Below, in pieces: positions 1 to 10,480 of a DNA stretch of 64,000 nt. Both the position numbers and the translations under genes were made by a program. This stretch comes from Piezodorus guildinii (taxonomy: Eukaryota; Arthropoda; Insecta; Hemiptera; Pentatomidae). Each line of letters opens with the position of its first letter. Position 1 is the stretch's first letter. The stretch spans positions 41,935,736 to 41,999,735 of the forward strand of contig CM041294.1 in assembly GCA_023052935.1 (NCBI GenBank). The letters are read 5' to 3'. The notes under the pieces are model-generated. The model ran no database searches, was not told where the DNA came from, and saw only the letters and a list, made by a program, of their open reading frames with translations.

Positions 1-284
1 AAGTCCTTTAAGACTAAAATTATAATGTAAATTTAATGATCGGAACAGTGTGGTCATTAAAATATCAATAGCTAAACTCAAATAGTAAATAGAAGTAAGA
101 ACTAGGTACATATTTACAGACCAAGCTATTAACATAAAGTAAATTAACAAAAATAGATAAATTATAATAGATAATTAAAATAAGACAACAAACAAAGCAA
201 AATTATTATTTCTGCCTTCAGCACTGTCAGAAAGACAGGATCTTTGGAAGATATAGCTAGGGAGCTGAGTTATTATTCCCGGAT
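1..284. other. AT-rich sequence, nothing recognised
   Basis: No open frame with recognisable motifs and no clear repeat. The stretch is A/T-rich with short low-complexity runs. Confidence 0.5.
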
Positions 285-1180
285 AAATTTGTTTAGATTT
301 TTATTGCCTTAGGCCCTTTCTTACAGACAAAATAATAATTTTTACACTAATAAATGTGACAAAAAAATTATTAAACAAACATGTATAACAATTTTTTTTC
401 TTTTTTAAATAAGAAAACGTAAATCAGAAAATATTTTAAATTATACAAAAAAAATTGATATATTTAAAAAAAAAATAAATAAAAACTGATGGAAGAGATT
501 AAGGAAAACAAATAAATAAAGTGAAAGGAACAAAGGGATATTGGGAAGGGAAAGGAAACATAGAAGTTTGCTCTGAGCTTCAAGGCGCGCTCGACGAAAA
601 TGCACCCAAGAATAGTCGAATTCAAGCCTTACGGAAAGAGGAACAAAACTTGACTTCCACCGGTAGGCGGTTGAGCTCTCTCGCTGCCGCGGCGTGGAAA
701 GAATTCCTCGAAGGCTTCGGTTCTGCAAGCAGGTTATCGGAATACGCCCTGCAACATCTCGCTCCGTACTTTAACTAATTCAGGTCTTAGGCTTTCTGGA
801 ACACCGGAATCTAGAACTTAGCTAGGCACTTTAGATTAAGGCTGCGATATTCTTTTGCCCAAAGCCAACCTAATCCACTTATAAGTGGACTTATGTGCTC
901 ATTCCTTTAAATACCAAAGATAAATCGAATACCTGCGTTGAGAGCTCTCTGGATTCTGCCGTCCTCAGCTTCCAATATATCTATATATAGTGGACGTAGT
1001 AGAGGAAGGAAGATAAGAAATACTGACATCTGTAACGAGGATAGATCCACCTTAACTTGGCGTGACACAAGGTTATATGCATGTCTCTAGTGATCCTGGA
1101 TACAAATCGTATTGCAAGATTTATAATGTTTTTTATTTTACTAGTTTTCTTCGATTTTACTGAAAATCCGCTGTACACAG
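285..1180 (-). mobile_element. degenerate 3' part of a non-LTR LINE (CR1/L2/Jockey-like tail)
   Basis: Read on the minus strand, two pieces resemble the C-terminal end of a LINE reverse-transcriptase protein. At about 1130-1030 there is LRWIYPRYRCQYFLSSFL, close to LNWLYPSYRCKYFLASFL in the LINE tail at 62208. At about 730-600 there is SFHAAAARELNRLPVEV followed by SSFRKAL, which matches the F..SF....LWN.LP...(x)FK..L pattern seen in that same copy. Near 285-330 the minus strand ends in a hairpin-like GGGCCTAAGGC plus AATAAAAATC, like the GGGACTAGTCCC-AATAAA end at 62870. Order and spacing (about 800 bp) match the better copy, so this is probably one old insertion broken by stops and indels. 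The clade is inferred only. Confidence 0.5.
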
Positions 1181-1381
1181 CCAAAGTGATTTTACAAGTA
1201 TCGAATGGTACGAAAAGATGAATAAGACTTTTTGATAAAAAACAAAAAGAAGATATTTACAGCATTTCCAGGTCAATTTTATTCTTTTCGAATAGAGAGT
1301 TCACTTTTGTTGCCCAACTGTTGGTTGTTATAAGTCCGTACTTTAAAACCGTAATCCTGCATTATTTGGCGGACGACCTAA
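1181..1381. other. AT-rich spacer before a mariner element
   Basis: Nothing recognisable. It ends with the TA dinucleotide (1382-1383) that flanks the mariner insertion. Confidence 0.5.
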
Positions 1382-1383
1382 TA

Positions 1384-2244
1384 TTGGGTTGTTTCACATG
1401 AAATGTCCGTTTTTATAGTTTCTGAAATACATAAAGGATTTTGCAGACCTCTGTTGTTTTCTTTCGAATGTTTTCATATTTAAAGGAAACAGTTACTAAT
1501 CCTCTAACTTTGTATTATAAACATTAGCTTCCCAATCAATTACCCACTTTTTAGTATACCCCCAAATATGAACATGGAAAAAGGCGATTTTCGAGTATTA
1601 TTTTTGTACGAGTTTAAACTCTACCATTCAGCAGCTAAGGCCGCTAGAAATATTGCAAGGCGTTTGGGGAAGGGAGTGTTAATGAACAGACCATTCGCCG
1701 TTGGTTTGCTAAGTTTTCAGCTGGGGATACCGACTTGGAAAACTTGCCTCGAGGAAGACCTCCGTCCGCAATAGACAACGATGTCCTCAAACATACAGTA
1801 GAAGGAAACCCCTAAAAAACAGTTAAAGGACTCTCAGCACAACTAACTGCAAGTGCATCTACCGTTTCCAGACATTTAAAGTGTATTGGGAAAGTAAAAA
1901 AGCTCGATACATGGATACCTCATGATCTCACTGAGCGGCATGTTTCAAAACATACCGTGCAAAAATTGAAAGAACTGGGCTACGAAGTTCTTCCTCACCC
2001 ACCATATTCTCCCGACTTTTCTCCAACAGATTACCACCTGTTCAGGAATTTAGTGCGTTTTCACATTTTGTTTCACTTTAAAGCTCAGTTTTTCAGATCG
2101 GGGATATAAAAGTTGGTGCCACGTTGGGAAAAATGTGTAGAAAAAGAAGTTAAATACTTCGAATAAAATTATCTTGTTTTCATATCGTATTTTTAATAAA
2201 AATCCTTTACCTTGAAAACGGGCATTTCATGTGACACAACCCAA
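1384..2244 (+). mobile_element. mariner-family element with both terminal inverted repeats, internally deleted
   Basis: The element begins TTGGGTTGTTTCACATGAAA and ends in the inverted form (TTTCATGTGACACAACCCAA), flanked on both sides by TA, the mariner target duplication. The terminal repeats match over about 30 bp with two or three differences. At 861 bp it is shorter than the usual 1.3 kb of an autonomous mariner. A second copy at 31625 shares the same internal gap. It is non-autonomous. Confidence 0.85.
1568..2110 (+). pseudogene. mariner transposase remnant
   Basis: The frame opens at the ATG at 1568 and gives 68 codons resembling the N-terminal helix-turn-helix domain of mariner transposases (SETMAR/Hsmar1-like). 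The copy at 31809 is better preserved there, with the run TIRHWFAKFSAG. Further on, in shifted frames, come VSRHLK, the linker GKVKKLDTW-PHDLTER, and then directly HPPYSPDFSPTDYHLF. That last motif is the family block around the third catalytic aspartate. The section carrying the first two aspartates is missing, with the junction near 1938. Frameshifts and stops interrupt the rest. It cannot encode a working transposase. The family is clear; the subfamily is inferred. Confidence 0.8.
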
Positions 2245-2246
2245 TA

Positions 2247-2815
2247 GTAAGGTTCTTTACAGAAATGTCATTATATCTGTGTTCTGGTTAAATGGCATTT
2301 CAAAATAAATAATTTTGATTGGACGGGGCAGACGAAGAGCCGTGCAGAGCCCGGAAGCTGGCGGCGAGGATACCAGCTGACGAACTAAGATCGATACCTA
2401 TTAGCCTCGATAGGCGTAATTTAACCCTAACCCCTTCATCCGGCTAGCACTTTAATTGGCTTTTAATCACAGCCGGCCTCCACATATTTACCTTTCCTGT
2501 CTCTCGTCAACAAAAGCTATTGCTTGATTAATAATTGATAATAATCCTTTTAAAGATGAACTTTATATTGAGTCCCTACGCCACGGAAAATAGTTAATTA
2601 TACTTGAACGCAGTTAACCATAAAAAATTTAAATGCACATGGCTTTGAGATGTAGCGTGGTAGGATATTTGGCACTCACAAAGGAAAAAGATAAAAAAAT
2701 TGGTGCGGACAACACACGATTTACACTTAAATACACTTGAAGTTACAACAAGTTTTAAGTTCATTAAAATAATACGATTTAGATTAAATAACATTACAAT
2801 ATTAGATTTTTACTT
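2247..2815. other. unassigned; G+C-richer block at 2320-2520 and a minus-strand repeat A end near 2700
   Basis: The segment 2320-2520 is noticeably richer in G+C than its surroundings, but I recognise no protein or repeat in it. At about 2700-2725 the plus strand reads GGTGCGGACAACACACGA, the reverse complement of the repeat A terminus seen at 6125, 41270, 50160 and 63740. The rest is AT-rich. Confidence 0.4.
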
Positions 2816-2819
2816 TTAG

Positions 2820-3041
2820 TTACCTTAGTTCAAATAACCAAATCCCGCAAAACGTTCTGTGTGTGTGGTAAGTCCAGCACTATAACGAAAATGTGCACAA
2901 AACTGTAATTTCATATTTAATATACACTTGAGATGTTACTGCAAATTTTTCACTAAAAGCGGCTGACCGGAAGTGCTACTTAATACCATGAAGTTTGCAC
3001 CTTTTTTACGATTTTCTCAAAAACGGTTATAAAGATTTTGA
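2820..3041 (+). repeat. repeat A, 5' half fragment
   Basis: The segment runs from the 'CAAATAACCAA...GTGTGTGTGGTAAGTC' block to 'TTTTTACGATTTTCTCAAAA' and 'GATTTTGATTAA', all in the same order in the other repeat A copies (23170, 32490, 52256). It is cut at a TTAA by the piggyBac-like repeat that follows, since the family normally continues there with ATTCGATATATCGATG. Confidence 0.7.
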
Positions 3042-3390
3042 TTAACACGTTCACGCCGAGTTGAATATCTACGTTTTTTCCGCATCAGGCGGGTCTGTCT
3101 TAGCTGTTGTATATGCTTCGTGGGGCGGGGAGACGCTCTTGCAAGTTCCAACTTGTTTATTGCCAGATCAAACAGTTCCAGGCTTCTAAAGCGCTAAATG
3201 CGAGATTGTAATAGTTTTGACATACACATATGACGTGAAGGAGTAATTATGGGAATACTTAAAAAAATATTCTTATATTATTTTTTATTATTAAAAATGA
3301 TTCTTATGTAATTATTATTATATATTATATTCTTATACATTATTTTGGAATAAAAATGTGAAAAGAAGTCACGCATATCTTAATGAATTC
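3042..3390 (+). mobile_element. piggyBac-like (TTAA) non-autonomous repeat, copy 1
   Basis: The repeat starts TTAA-CACGTTCACGCC and shares, with small differences, about 300 bp with 58214-58560 plus 61830-61865. Shared landmarks are TTCCGCATCAG, CTTCGTGGGGCGGGG, ACAGTTCCAGGCTTC, GCGAGATTGT, GAAGGAGTAATTATG and GGAATAAAAATGTGAAAAGA. The TTAA plus C-rich start resembles piggyBac-like ends. Insertion into a TTAA of repeat A is visible. No transposase and no matching right end were found, so the class is an inference. Confidence 0.5.
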
Positions 3391-4740
3391 TTCAATAAGA
3401 GTACTCAAGTGAGATTTCGTTACTAGCCTTCGACAAAAAAGTTATTTACACATAACTTAGCAATAGCTCTCCCGAATCCATTCGAAAACGAAAGTTAAAT
3501 AAGCGAATCTCTAGGCCTGAATCTGATGGGTTCATATTCTAATTAAGTGTGTCCTGGAATTTTTTTCAAACATTCTTTAACAGTATCTGAAACTGTAAGC
3601 CAGTCCAAGTTTTTCCAAGATTTGCCAGAAAAGTTTGGATAAATGACAAAATTCTTTGGATACTGGAGGTTTTAGCTGAGCTCCATAGCTCTATAACGCA
3701 TGTTCATAAAGGTTTGGTAGTTATTTTGATGTTTAAGGATAATTTTGATCGTTTGTTAAGTAGCCTGGATAATAGTCCAAATCGTTTGCTCACCGTTTTC
3801 TATTAAGTCTAATGTGGGCCCTTATATAATATTTGGAATTTTAATTAACTTGAAATTGAAATAGGAATTATTTTGCTTTGATGAAAAGGTTTAATTTAGT
3901 TAAAATAATATATAATAAAAATTATATTTTATCACATTAAATTTCATCACTCTGCATTCATTCTCTTATTCTATTTCGTAGAAAGTTTTATTTCAAAAAT
4001 CTTTAGCATTGTGGTAAATTTATATACTGTTTTCGGAGAAAAAAAAAATGATGCGCGCATAACACGACTTTAACTTATTTTGTTAAAATCAATATCTGAA
4101 GTTACGCAAAAAGATCGGTCTTGTTATTTATTTAGTGTACAATACAGTAAATCCCAATTTTCGATTTTGAAAAGCGTATAAGTACGATTCACTTATCTTC
4201 AGCTCAAAAACCATCGACATTTTGTAGTTTTTTTTTTTTTTTTTTTTTTTTTTCCGATGGTAGATTTAATTTAAAAGTTGCCAACACTTAAGTATCAAAC
4301 TTTTTTTTTCCAACAGCATCAAATCTTTTAAAATGGAAAATTATTGACAAATGTTAAAAACATGCACTTCTTTTTGATTTTTGCGATAATCTGCGACATA
4401 GCCCAAAAAAACATATACAAATATTGAAGAACTTAAAATATATTATTGCTTTTGTAGAAAATGTATTTTAACAACCTTAACAAGGAAGTTAAGAAGCCTT
4501 AATTATAAGGTGTATTTTTACTTTCACCTACCTATTTTATATAAAAAAGTTTCGAAAGAGATGCTAGTATATTTCTTTACTATCACTTTACTAATCATTT
4601 TAATAGAATGAAAAATGTATTTATTTCTGAGTATGGCCGTTTTTTTGTCCTTTATAACTCTATTATATATAACTTGTAATAAAATATTACATTCGTTTTA
4701 ATATATATAAATTCAGATCATTTAGCTAATTATTTTTGTA
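3391..4740. other. AT-rich sequence with a long T run, nothing recognised
   Basis: No open frame with motifs. A run of more than 20 T at about 4229-4253 is followed by T-rich stretches. It may be intron if the exon candidate at 4749 is real. Confidence 0.4.
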
Positions 4741-4748
4741 TTTTACAG

Positions 4749-4816
4749 GTAAAGCAAGAAGGGGCCGAGGGTTTGGTTTGTCACAACAACCAAAACGCAC
4801 GGACGCTGCCGATATG
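4749..4816 (+). CDS. possible 68-bp internal exon of an unidentified gene
   Basis: A G+C-rich block stands out between AT-rich flanks. It is preceded by a T-rich tract and TTTTACAG, a good 3' splice site, and followed by ATG|GTAAGTAC, a near-consensus 5' splice site. Two frames are open across it. One, with the first two bases completing a codon, reads KARRGRGFGLSQQPKR then TDAADM; the other reads VKQEGAEGLVCHNNQNARTLP then IW. The third hits a stop at once. I do not recognise either peptide and see no partner exons nearby, which fits a gene with long introns but could also be chance. The boundaries rest on splice-site pattern only. Confidence 0.4.
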
Positions 4817-5394
4817 GTAAGTACAGTTTTCTCCTTTCTTATTTTTGTCGTTCTGTCGGGGGGAAGAGGAGAAGGGGAATAGATGTTTGTTTATATAGCA
4901 AATTTCTCTCCTAAATTTTAATTTTGAACAAAACAAGAAATATATAAAAGAGAAAGTAATAAAAAATTAATTTAATAATTCGCAAAAATAAAAAAAAGAA
5001 AATTAAGAAAAAATAATAATAGCAAAGCAAATAAATCTATCATAAAAGTAATATGTAAAATAAAACTCCCACAAATCGATACAGAAACGTAGTGTAATTC
5101 ATTAAATAAATTGCCTCAAAATTTGAACTAGACAATAGAAAAATGTATAGTTAATGAATATTTGATTGGTTTCGGTATTGTATTAATAATATTATTAATA
5201 TATTGCTTTATTGAGATATAATGCAATCTGCCACTATCTAGGGCGATAAATATTAGAGCTAAAAGAGGTCTTTCATTCCATATGTAGAGAGTAAAACAAA
5301 AAAAATAATATAAAAAAAAAAGTAAATTTATATTACAAATGCATATAAAATAAAATAAATGAAATCTTGGCCACATTCATACCTATATACAATA
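4817..5394. other. AT-rich, possible intron
   Basis: Low-complexity A/T sequence with a G-rich patch near 4857-4880. No supported coding region. Confidence 0.4.
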
Positions 5395-5540
5395 TTTACT
5401 TACTGCCCATGGGAACTCCGAATCGAACCCCTACACCCAGAAGTGGATGGCGAAGCACAAAACAAGGAGTTCCCAGCGCTTCTCAGTCAGCCCAGTGTCA
5501 CCACACTCAGGCATGAGCGGCATGTTATTAAAAATATATT
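5395..5540 (-). repeat. possible SINE-like fragment
   Basis: A G+C-richer block in AT-rich surroundings. On the minus strand it contains GGGGTTCGATTCGG, close to a pol III B box (GGTTCGANNCC), but no convincing A box upstream. On the plus strand the start is TACTGCCCATGGGAACTCC. I found no second copy in the window. A conserved non-repeat element is an alternative. Confidence 0.25.
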
Positions 5541-5580
5541 TTCACGTAAAGGGAGGAAACTTTTCATCAAATTCAGTTAA

Positions 5581-5911
5581 CCAGAAGAGCCGCTTCATAC
5601 CATGCAATTTGCACGTTTTTACGATTTTCTCAAAAATGGTGCTAAACCCGATATATCGATGTATAATTTAATGTGCTTTAATATGATGTAGGTTTCTCTC
5701 TGATTGAAATAGTATAACAGGGCTTAAATGCCGATAGTTTAAATTTTCTTTCTGTAAAGTATCTTTAATTTTGTAGAAATTAAATAACTAACCATTTCAT
5801 GTGTTAGCATTGATGAAAAAACGCTAAATAGATGGATGAATTTGATAATCAACTGAAAGAGAAAAGTGCAAAACTATTTTAGTATAATTTATTTTTATTG
5901 TATAAGAACTG

Positions 5912-5979
<68 letters not shown>

Positions 5980-6140
5980 TAATAATATAATAGATTCTTT
6001 AATAAAACACATGTTTCTATCGAAAATCAATTTAATTAATACTTTCATCTCTAACGGTATTTAAGAATTCCATGATTGATTTTAACAACGAAAGTAAGTG
6101 AAAATCATATGTTGCGCACACCAGATATTTTTATATTGCA
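5581..6140 (+). repeat. repeat A, 3' half, containing a long (TA)n tract
   Basis: Begins at CCAGAAGAGCC and follows the family order: TTTTTACGATTTTCTCAAAA, CGATATATCGATG, TGATTGAAATAGT, AAATGCCGATA, then GTAAGTGAAA and the terminal TGTTGCGCACACCAGA. A (TA)n microsatellite replaces the usual centre. Confidence 0.7.
5912..5976. repeat. (TA)n microsatellite
   Basis: About 32 uninterrupted TA units inside a repeat A copy. Confidence 0.95.
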
Positions 6141-6149
6141 CTCTTAACG

Positions 6150-6850
6150 GTGGCTGTTTACTTTCACATACGATATGATATATCACATATGAAATATATA
6201 GTAAGGGAGTGTATTGCGATCGTGAAATGTTTCGAGTTCCAGATTTAAACGGTAACTAAATCACCAAGTTCCGCAAACAGTGTGTGTGTGTGAGTCCGTG
6301 TGGGTGTGTGTGTGTGTGGGAGGTCTAGCGCGAAAAGGAAATGTCTTACGAATGTGCTTTATATCAATCATTTTGCACTTTTTAACGATTTTCTCCAAAA
6401 CGGTTCTAATGATTTCGATTAAATTTGCTTAATCGATGAGAAATTTAACGGGCCTTAATACCATACAGGTTTCATTTTGATGAACATAGTCTGACATGAT
6501 TTAAATGCCGATATTTAACATTTTCTTCCTCTAAAGTATCTTTTTATTTAATAGATTTAAAAAAAAATTAACCATATCATCCATCTTATTAGGATTGCTA
6601 AAAAATGGATAAATATGTAAGACGAACGAATATCCAACTATTGGAGAAAAGAGCAAAAATCCTTTTTCATGCAATTTTTATGGTTTTGAACCTGATAACA
6701 GTACATAAAAATAGATATATAATATACGGTTGGAAAGCTAACAATTTTAGAAAAAAATGTAATATTATACAAACAGTTGTAAAAAGGCAATGTAAAGTGC
6801 CAAATAGGCCATAAAATTATTACTGATAATTATACCTAACGATATGGTGT
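6150..6850 (+). repeat. repeat A, near complete at the 5' side
   Basis: Starts with ACTTTCACATACG...ATAGTAAGGGAGTGTATTGCGATCGTGAAA, the family's terminal hairpin region. It continues through GTGTGTGTGTGAGTCC, TTTAACGATTTTCTCCAAAA and CGATGAGAAATTTAACGGGC to about 6850, where similarity is lost before the terminal GTAAGTGAAAG. The 69-codon frame at 6605 is a by-product. Confidence 0.65.
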
Positions 6851-6939
6851 TGCTCTATTATTTAATCTAAATCATATGTTTCCCACAGAACTGAATAAAC
6901 ATTCATTAACTATAATTTTTAAATTTAAGTTTATTTAAC

Positions 6940-7292
6940 GGAGTTGAGCTTTGGAGCTCGACTAAAGCCTTATCCAATCTTTACAATCCAAAATCCTTGG
7001 ATACAAATAAACTTATCCATAAAGACCTAAATGTTCCATTTGTTGCTGGTCTGGCCCGAACCAAATATCACTCCTTCCATAACAAACTCCTCACCCACTA
7101 GTTTCAATGCTTGCTTCCTCTTCGATACCTGACAATCCTCCGAGGCGTCTAAAAAAAGATGGTCTTGAGACCTTCTATTTTAGAATAGTCACAGGAGCGC
7201 TACCAATGGGTACCAGTCTTTTTTTATGTAATTTTTCTTTTATGATATTTACTTGTTGTATTAAGAAGTAAAGTTGTAAATTTCAATAAATA
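6940..7292 (+). mobile_element. J2 (Jockey-type LINE) 3' fragment
   Basis: Begins at GAGTTGAGCTTTGGAGCTC (the ELWGS block of the ORF2 C-terminus). It carries the shared block reading NVPFVAGLARTKYHSFHNKL and the end PDNPPRRLK, then a 3' UTR with CCAATGGGTACC, TATTTACTTGTTGTATT and AGTTGTAAATTTCAATAAA. The same order occurs at 43527, 50371 and 54966. It is heavily 5'-truncated, with an internal deletion and stops. Confidence 0.75.
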
Positions 7293-8671
7293 ATGTTAAA
7301 AATAAATATAAAAGTTCATTTAATAGTTTTTAAATTGATTTTAATTAATAAATAATAATGTATATACAAATATTCTAAGTCGTGTGTAGCACGCAACAGA
7401 TTTTTAAATATAAAATCTTTAGAAAGAAATTTAAAATTATTTCTTTAATTATGATTACAATTTTGAATTTAAAACAATAAAATACAACTGCACCCTTTAG
7501 TAGGATCGAAGGGCTGTATTGGAAATTTGCATTATTTTAAATAAATATTTTATCTGACCGACCGTTAGAGGAATAAAATTAACAATATTAAATATGGCCA
7601 TTTTTAATATTTATCTGCAATATTTATTAAAACGGTTTTTTTTATTTTTTTTATAGCTGTTCTCAGAATTGTATTTTGTTACTTATGTTAAGTAGAAAGC
7701 TGAAGGTTGACATATTTAGGACATGGGGTGAAGAGAAGGACGGCGGAAGAATAGGGCAGGAGGACATACATTATTGATGCTCCGGACAGGTCGTAAAAGA
7801 TATTTTCATTCCGATGGACCCGTATCCCATAGCCCTGTATATCTTGAACCAATTCGCAAAACCTTCGCTCTATTACAGTATAAGCCTTTTCGTTTTTTAT
7901 AAACATTCCCAAGATTACTATTCTACTACTCTAACATGTATGACTAATATAAGACGGGCCAAAAAATATTCATTTCAAAAAATGATATATTTATTAGTGC
8001 GACAGATTCGGTGGACCGAAATTCTCATTTCCAGTGTTACAAACAATACAAATGTTCTATAAAAAGGAGTCGAGTTTGCCTTTTTTTTTTTAATTCTGAA
8101 AGATGCTTACGAGCTCCTAATTACACAATGAGGTTTTTCTAAAATTCTAAAACTTAACAGTCCAGTAGTATTCTCATAAATGAAATTACGGATGATTCTA
8201 CGATTCAAGAAAAGGCAGGACTTAAAAATACAGCCACTCAAAAACTATTTTGAAATGGTTTAAACAGAAACAAATTCTACTTATTTAACTTCTTTTTTTT
8301 TAAAGGCTAGTTTATGATAGATCGGCAGTTACCAAACATAAATCTTTTGTTTTACCATCACATCCGAATAAAAAGTAAAATAGGTTGAAAATTTCATCTT
8401 CATCGACAAAATCCTTCCCAGTTCTGGATTTGACTGAATGATAAATGCCATTCATTCATCATCTTATATGTATATATAAGATATACGTATGTAATTATAA
8501 TTATATATATAAATAATTTGGTTGTATCTAGATTTCCTAGGGGTGGTTAGAGCCTTTAAAAATTAGGTGATAAGAGCCTTTGGTGAAGTAAATATCAGGA
8601 AATATAACCTCTAAATATTTTCAAAAGCTCAAATGTTTGATAATTTTTACACTTAATGTACATTTTCCAGC
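7293..8671. other. AT-rich; unassigned G+C-richer block at 7690-7960
   Basis: The part at 7690-7960 is less AT-rich. On the minus strand it has a 74-codon open frame containing YTVIERRFCELVQDIQGYG, which I do not recognise. It could be an exon or chance. The rest has no recognised content. Confidence 0.3.
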
Positions 8672-8683
8672 AAAGTGGTTTAT

Positions 8684-8973
8684 GTTTGTTTGTTTATTTA
8701 CTTAACGTCACTTTATGCTGCTGTGGCTAATCGGACGATGCTACAGTGGGAGTCCTAAAATTTGCTTATTCAGGTTCTATTAGGATAGGGATCTTTAACG
8801 AGTACCTGACATCGCACAGGCTCGGGACCATCTTTTAACGTCCCTTCCGAAGGACGCCATAACTAAGGATTTTTTACTCCCATTAAAAAATCCTAGGACC
8901 ACCTGCGGGTTTGACCCCGTGACCTTTGGCATAGGAGGTTGTTATGCTAACCACCCAGCTACAAGTGATCCCC
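8684..8973 (-). mobile_element. tRNA-derived SINE, family S1, with perfect 12-bp TSD
   Basis: On the minus strand it starts GGGGATCACTTGTAGCTGGG and continues with GTGGTTAGCATAACA, an A-box-like segment, then a B-box-like GGTCACGGGGTCAAACCCG. The 3' end is GACGTTAAGTAAATAAACAAAC. The flanks AAAGTGGTTTAT at 8672-8683 and 8974-8985 are identical. Length is 290 bp, the same as the copy at 49727. Confidence 0.85.
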
Positions 8974-9002
8974 AAAGTGGTTTATATTAATAACATATAA
9001 GA

Positions 9003-9065
9003 GATCACCTGAAGCACAGTGGTTAGCATAACTGCCTTCTATGCCAAAGGTCAGGAGTTTTGGCT
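9003..9065 (+). repeat. S1-related tRNA-like SINE head fragment
   Basis: GAGATCACCTGAAGCACAGTGG followed by TTAGCATAACTGCCTTCTATGCCAAAGGTCA parallels the S1 head in order, but diverges after the B-box position. The body and tail are missing. Confidence 0.55.
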
Positions 9066-9787
9066 GAGTTGGTTGATCATAAGGACGTTCTGGGATTTTA
9101 TTGGGATTTTCAGGAGGGAGTTGTTACCGTAAGGGTAGATTATGGGGAGTGGTCGGTTGACGGGAAGATTGTGGTTTAGGACGGGAGGACGGAGGGTTGA
9201 ATTGAGAGTTCGGAGGCGCCTGACTCCTGACTGAGTATGTTGCTTCTTGATAGTAGTGACCTGGGGAGAGATTTCCTTGTCTTCTCAGTAGGAACTCTGA
9301 CTGCAGATGTGGTCGGCGAGGTGATGATATTGGCAGGTTGCTGAATTAAAGGAAAATCAGACAAATTATTCAACTATGGCACCTTAGGACTGTTTTGACA
9401 GGTATGTTTTCAGCTGTTTTGACAGGTATGTTTTGAGATCTCTGGCGAAGCAGGCTTTTGTAAACGATGCACAGAATTATTAGTAAAAGCAGAAGGTGTG
9501 AAAGAGAATGGTAGGGCGGTTGACGTGGACGGCACCGGAGACTCAAGTTGGTTGGCTGCAATGGTGCTGCGAGTTTTTGGTGGAGAAGAATTGATTTTGA
9601 CGGTTGTTAGGACTTTATTTTATTTTATTTTTCTTTGTTTGGCGAATTACCGCCAGACCCAGTGTTGTTCCTGTGGCTTTTCTGGCGTTGAGTTAAATAC
9701 TGGGAATCTGATTCGCTTATCTCTGAGAAAGGCGTTTCTTCCCCTGATTCATCATAAGATAGAGTCTTATCTAAATCCATGATGAAT
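9066..9787 (-). pseudogene. probable LINE ORF1 N-terminal fragment
   Basis: On the minus strand an ATG at 9780-9778 opens 49 codons beginning MDLDKTLSYDESGEETPFSE, an acidic serine-rich start of the kind seen in I/Jockey-type ORF1 proteins. After a stop, further open stretches continue in other frames (9561-9370 and 9373-9176), rich in Ser, Pro, Gln and Arg. There is a short internal duplication reading NIPVKTAENIPVKTV. No zinc knuckle or reverse transcriptase follows, because the sequence meets the SINE head at 9065. A LINE 5' end without its 3' end is unusual. The family assignment is weak. Confidence 0.35.
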
Positions 9788-10480
9788 ACAATAGAAAAAA
9801 AAATATAATATAAGTTATATAGACTTATATAAATTACTAATAATAGAAAATAAAAAGATTTTAAACTATTTACTTAAAACTAAACTATTTACAATATATA
9901 CATAGATAACGAAGATTCTGATTAAGTAAAATAAAAATAAAGTCTTAGAAAAAGAGAAAAAAAAAACACATACAAAAAAAGTCTTAGAGGAAGAAAAATT
10001 TAAGTTTATAAAGAGGTCTAGGTTACGAAGTCGTAAATGACAACATAGCCGACCGAGACCTTGTAAACAAAGAAGAGGATTATTAAGTCCTAGCCTAGGC
10101 GTTATCTCCAGTCTAGGACGGCCACCAGTCTATTACTGTCTATCGAACTAATTGCCACTCACCTCTTGATATGTGTTCGTTAAAGTGTGTATTAGTACAA
10201 CTACTCACGATTTACAAAGTTTGAAGCATTTTAAATCGGTATCACGTGGATGAGAAGGAAACTAACAACGCGTAAGTAGAACTGAGCCAGCGGCCATTTT
10301 AGATAACACTTCAAAACTTTTTTTGATTTAGAGGGATGAATTTCTACAAAATTACGAGGATTAGAAAGATTTCTCTAACACATGCTTTCAGCCACGAAAC
10401 CGGCTTAAAACGGCTGCGACACTAAAAGTATCAGCCAAAAAATATTTTATATACCGTTTTATTTTCAGAAAAGGAGAGAA
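9788..10480. other. unassigned; may include the 5' UTR of the minus-strand LINE fragment
   Basis: The block 10000-10330 is less AT-rich and lies upstream (on the minus strand) of the ORF1 start at 9780, where a LINE 5' UTR would be. I found no second copy. Confidence 0.3.

Noticed and set aside
5824..6048. 74-codon frame with a Tyr-Ile run
   Set aside because: It is the (TA)n microsatellite read as protein.
8930..8973. tRNA gene on the minus strand
   Set aside because: Pol III boxes are present, but the same 290-bp unit recurs at 40367 and 49727 with a tail and TSDs, so it is a SINE head.
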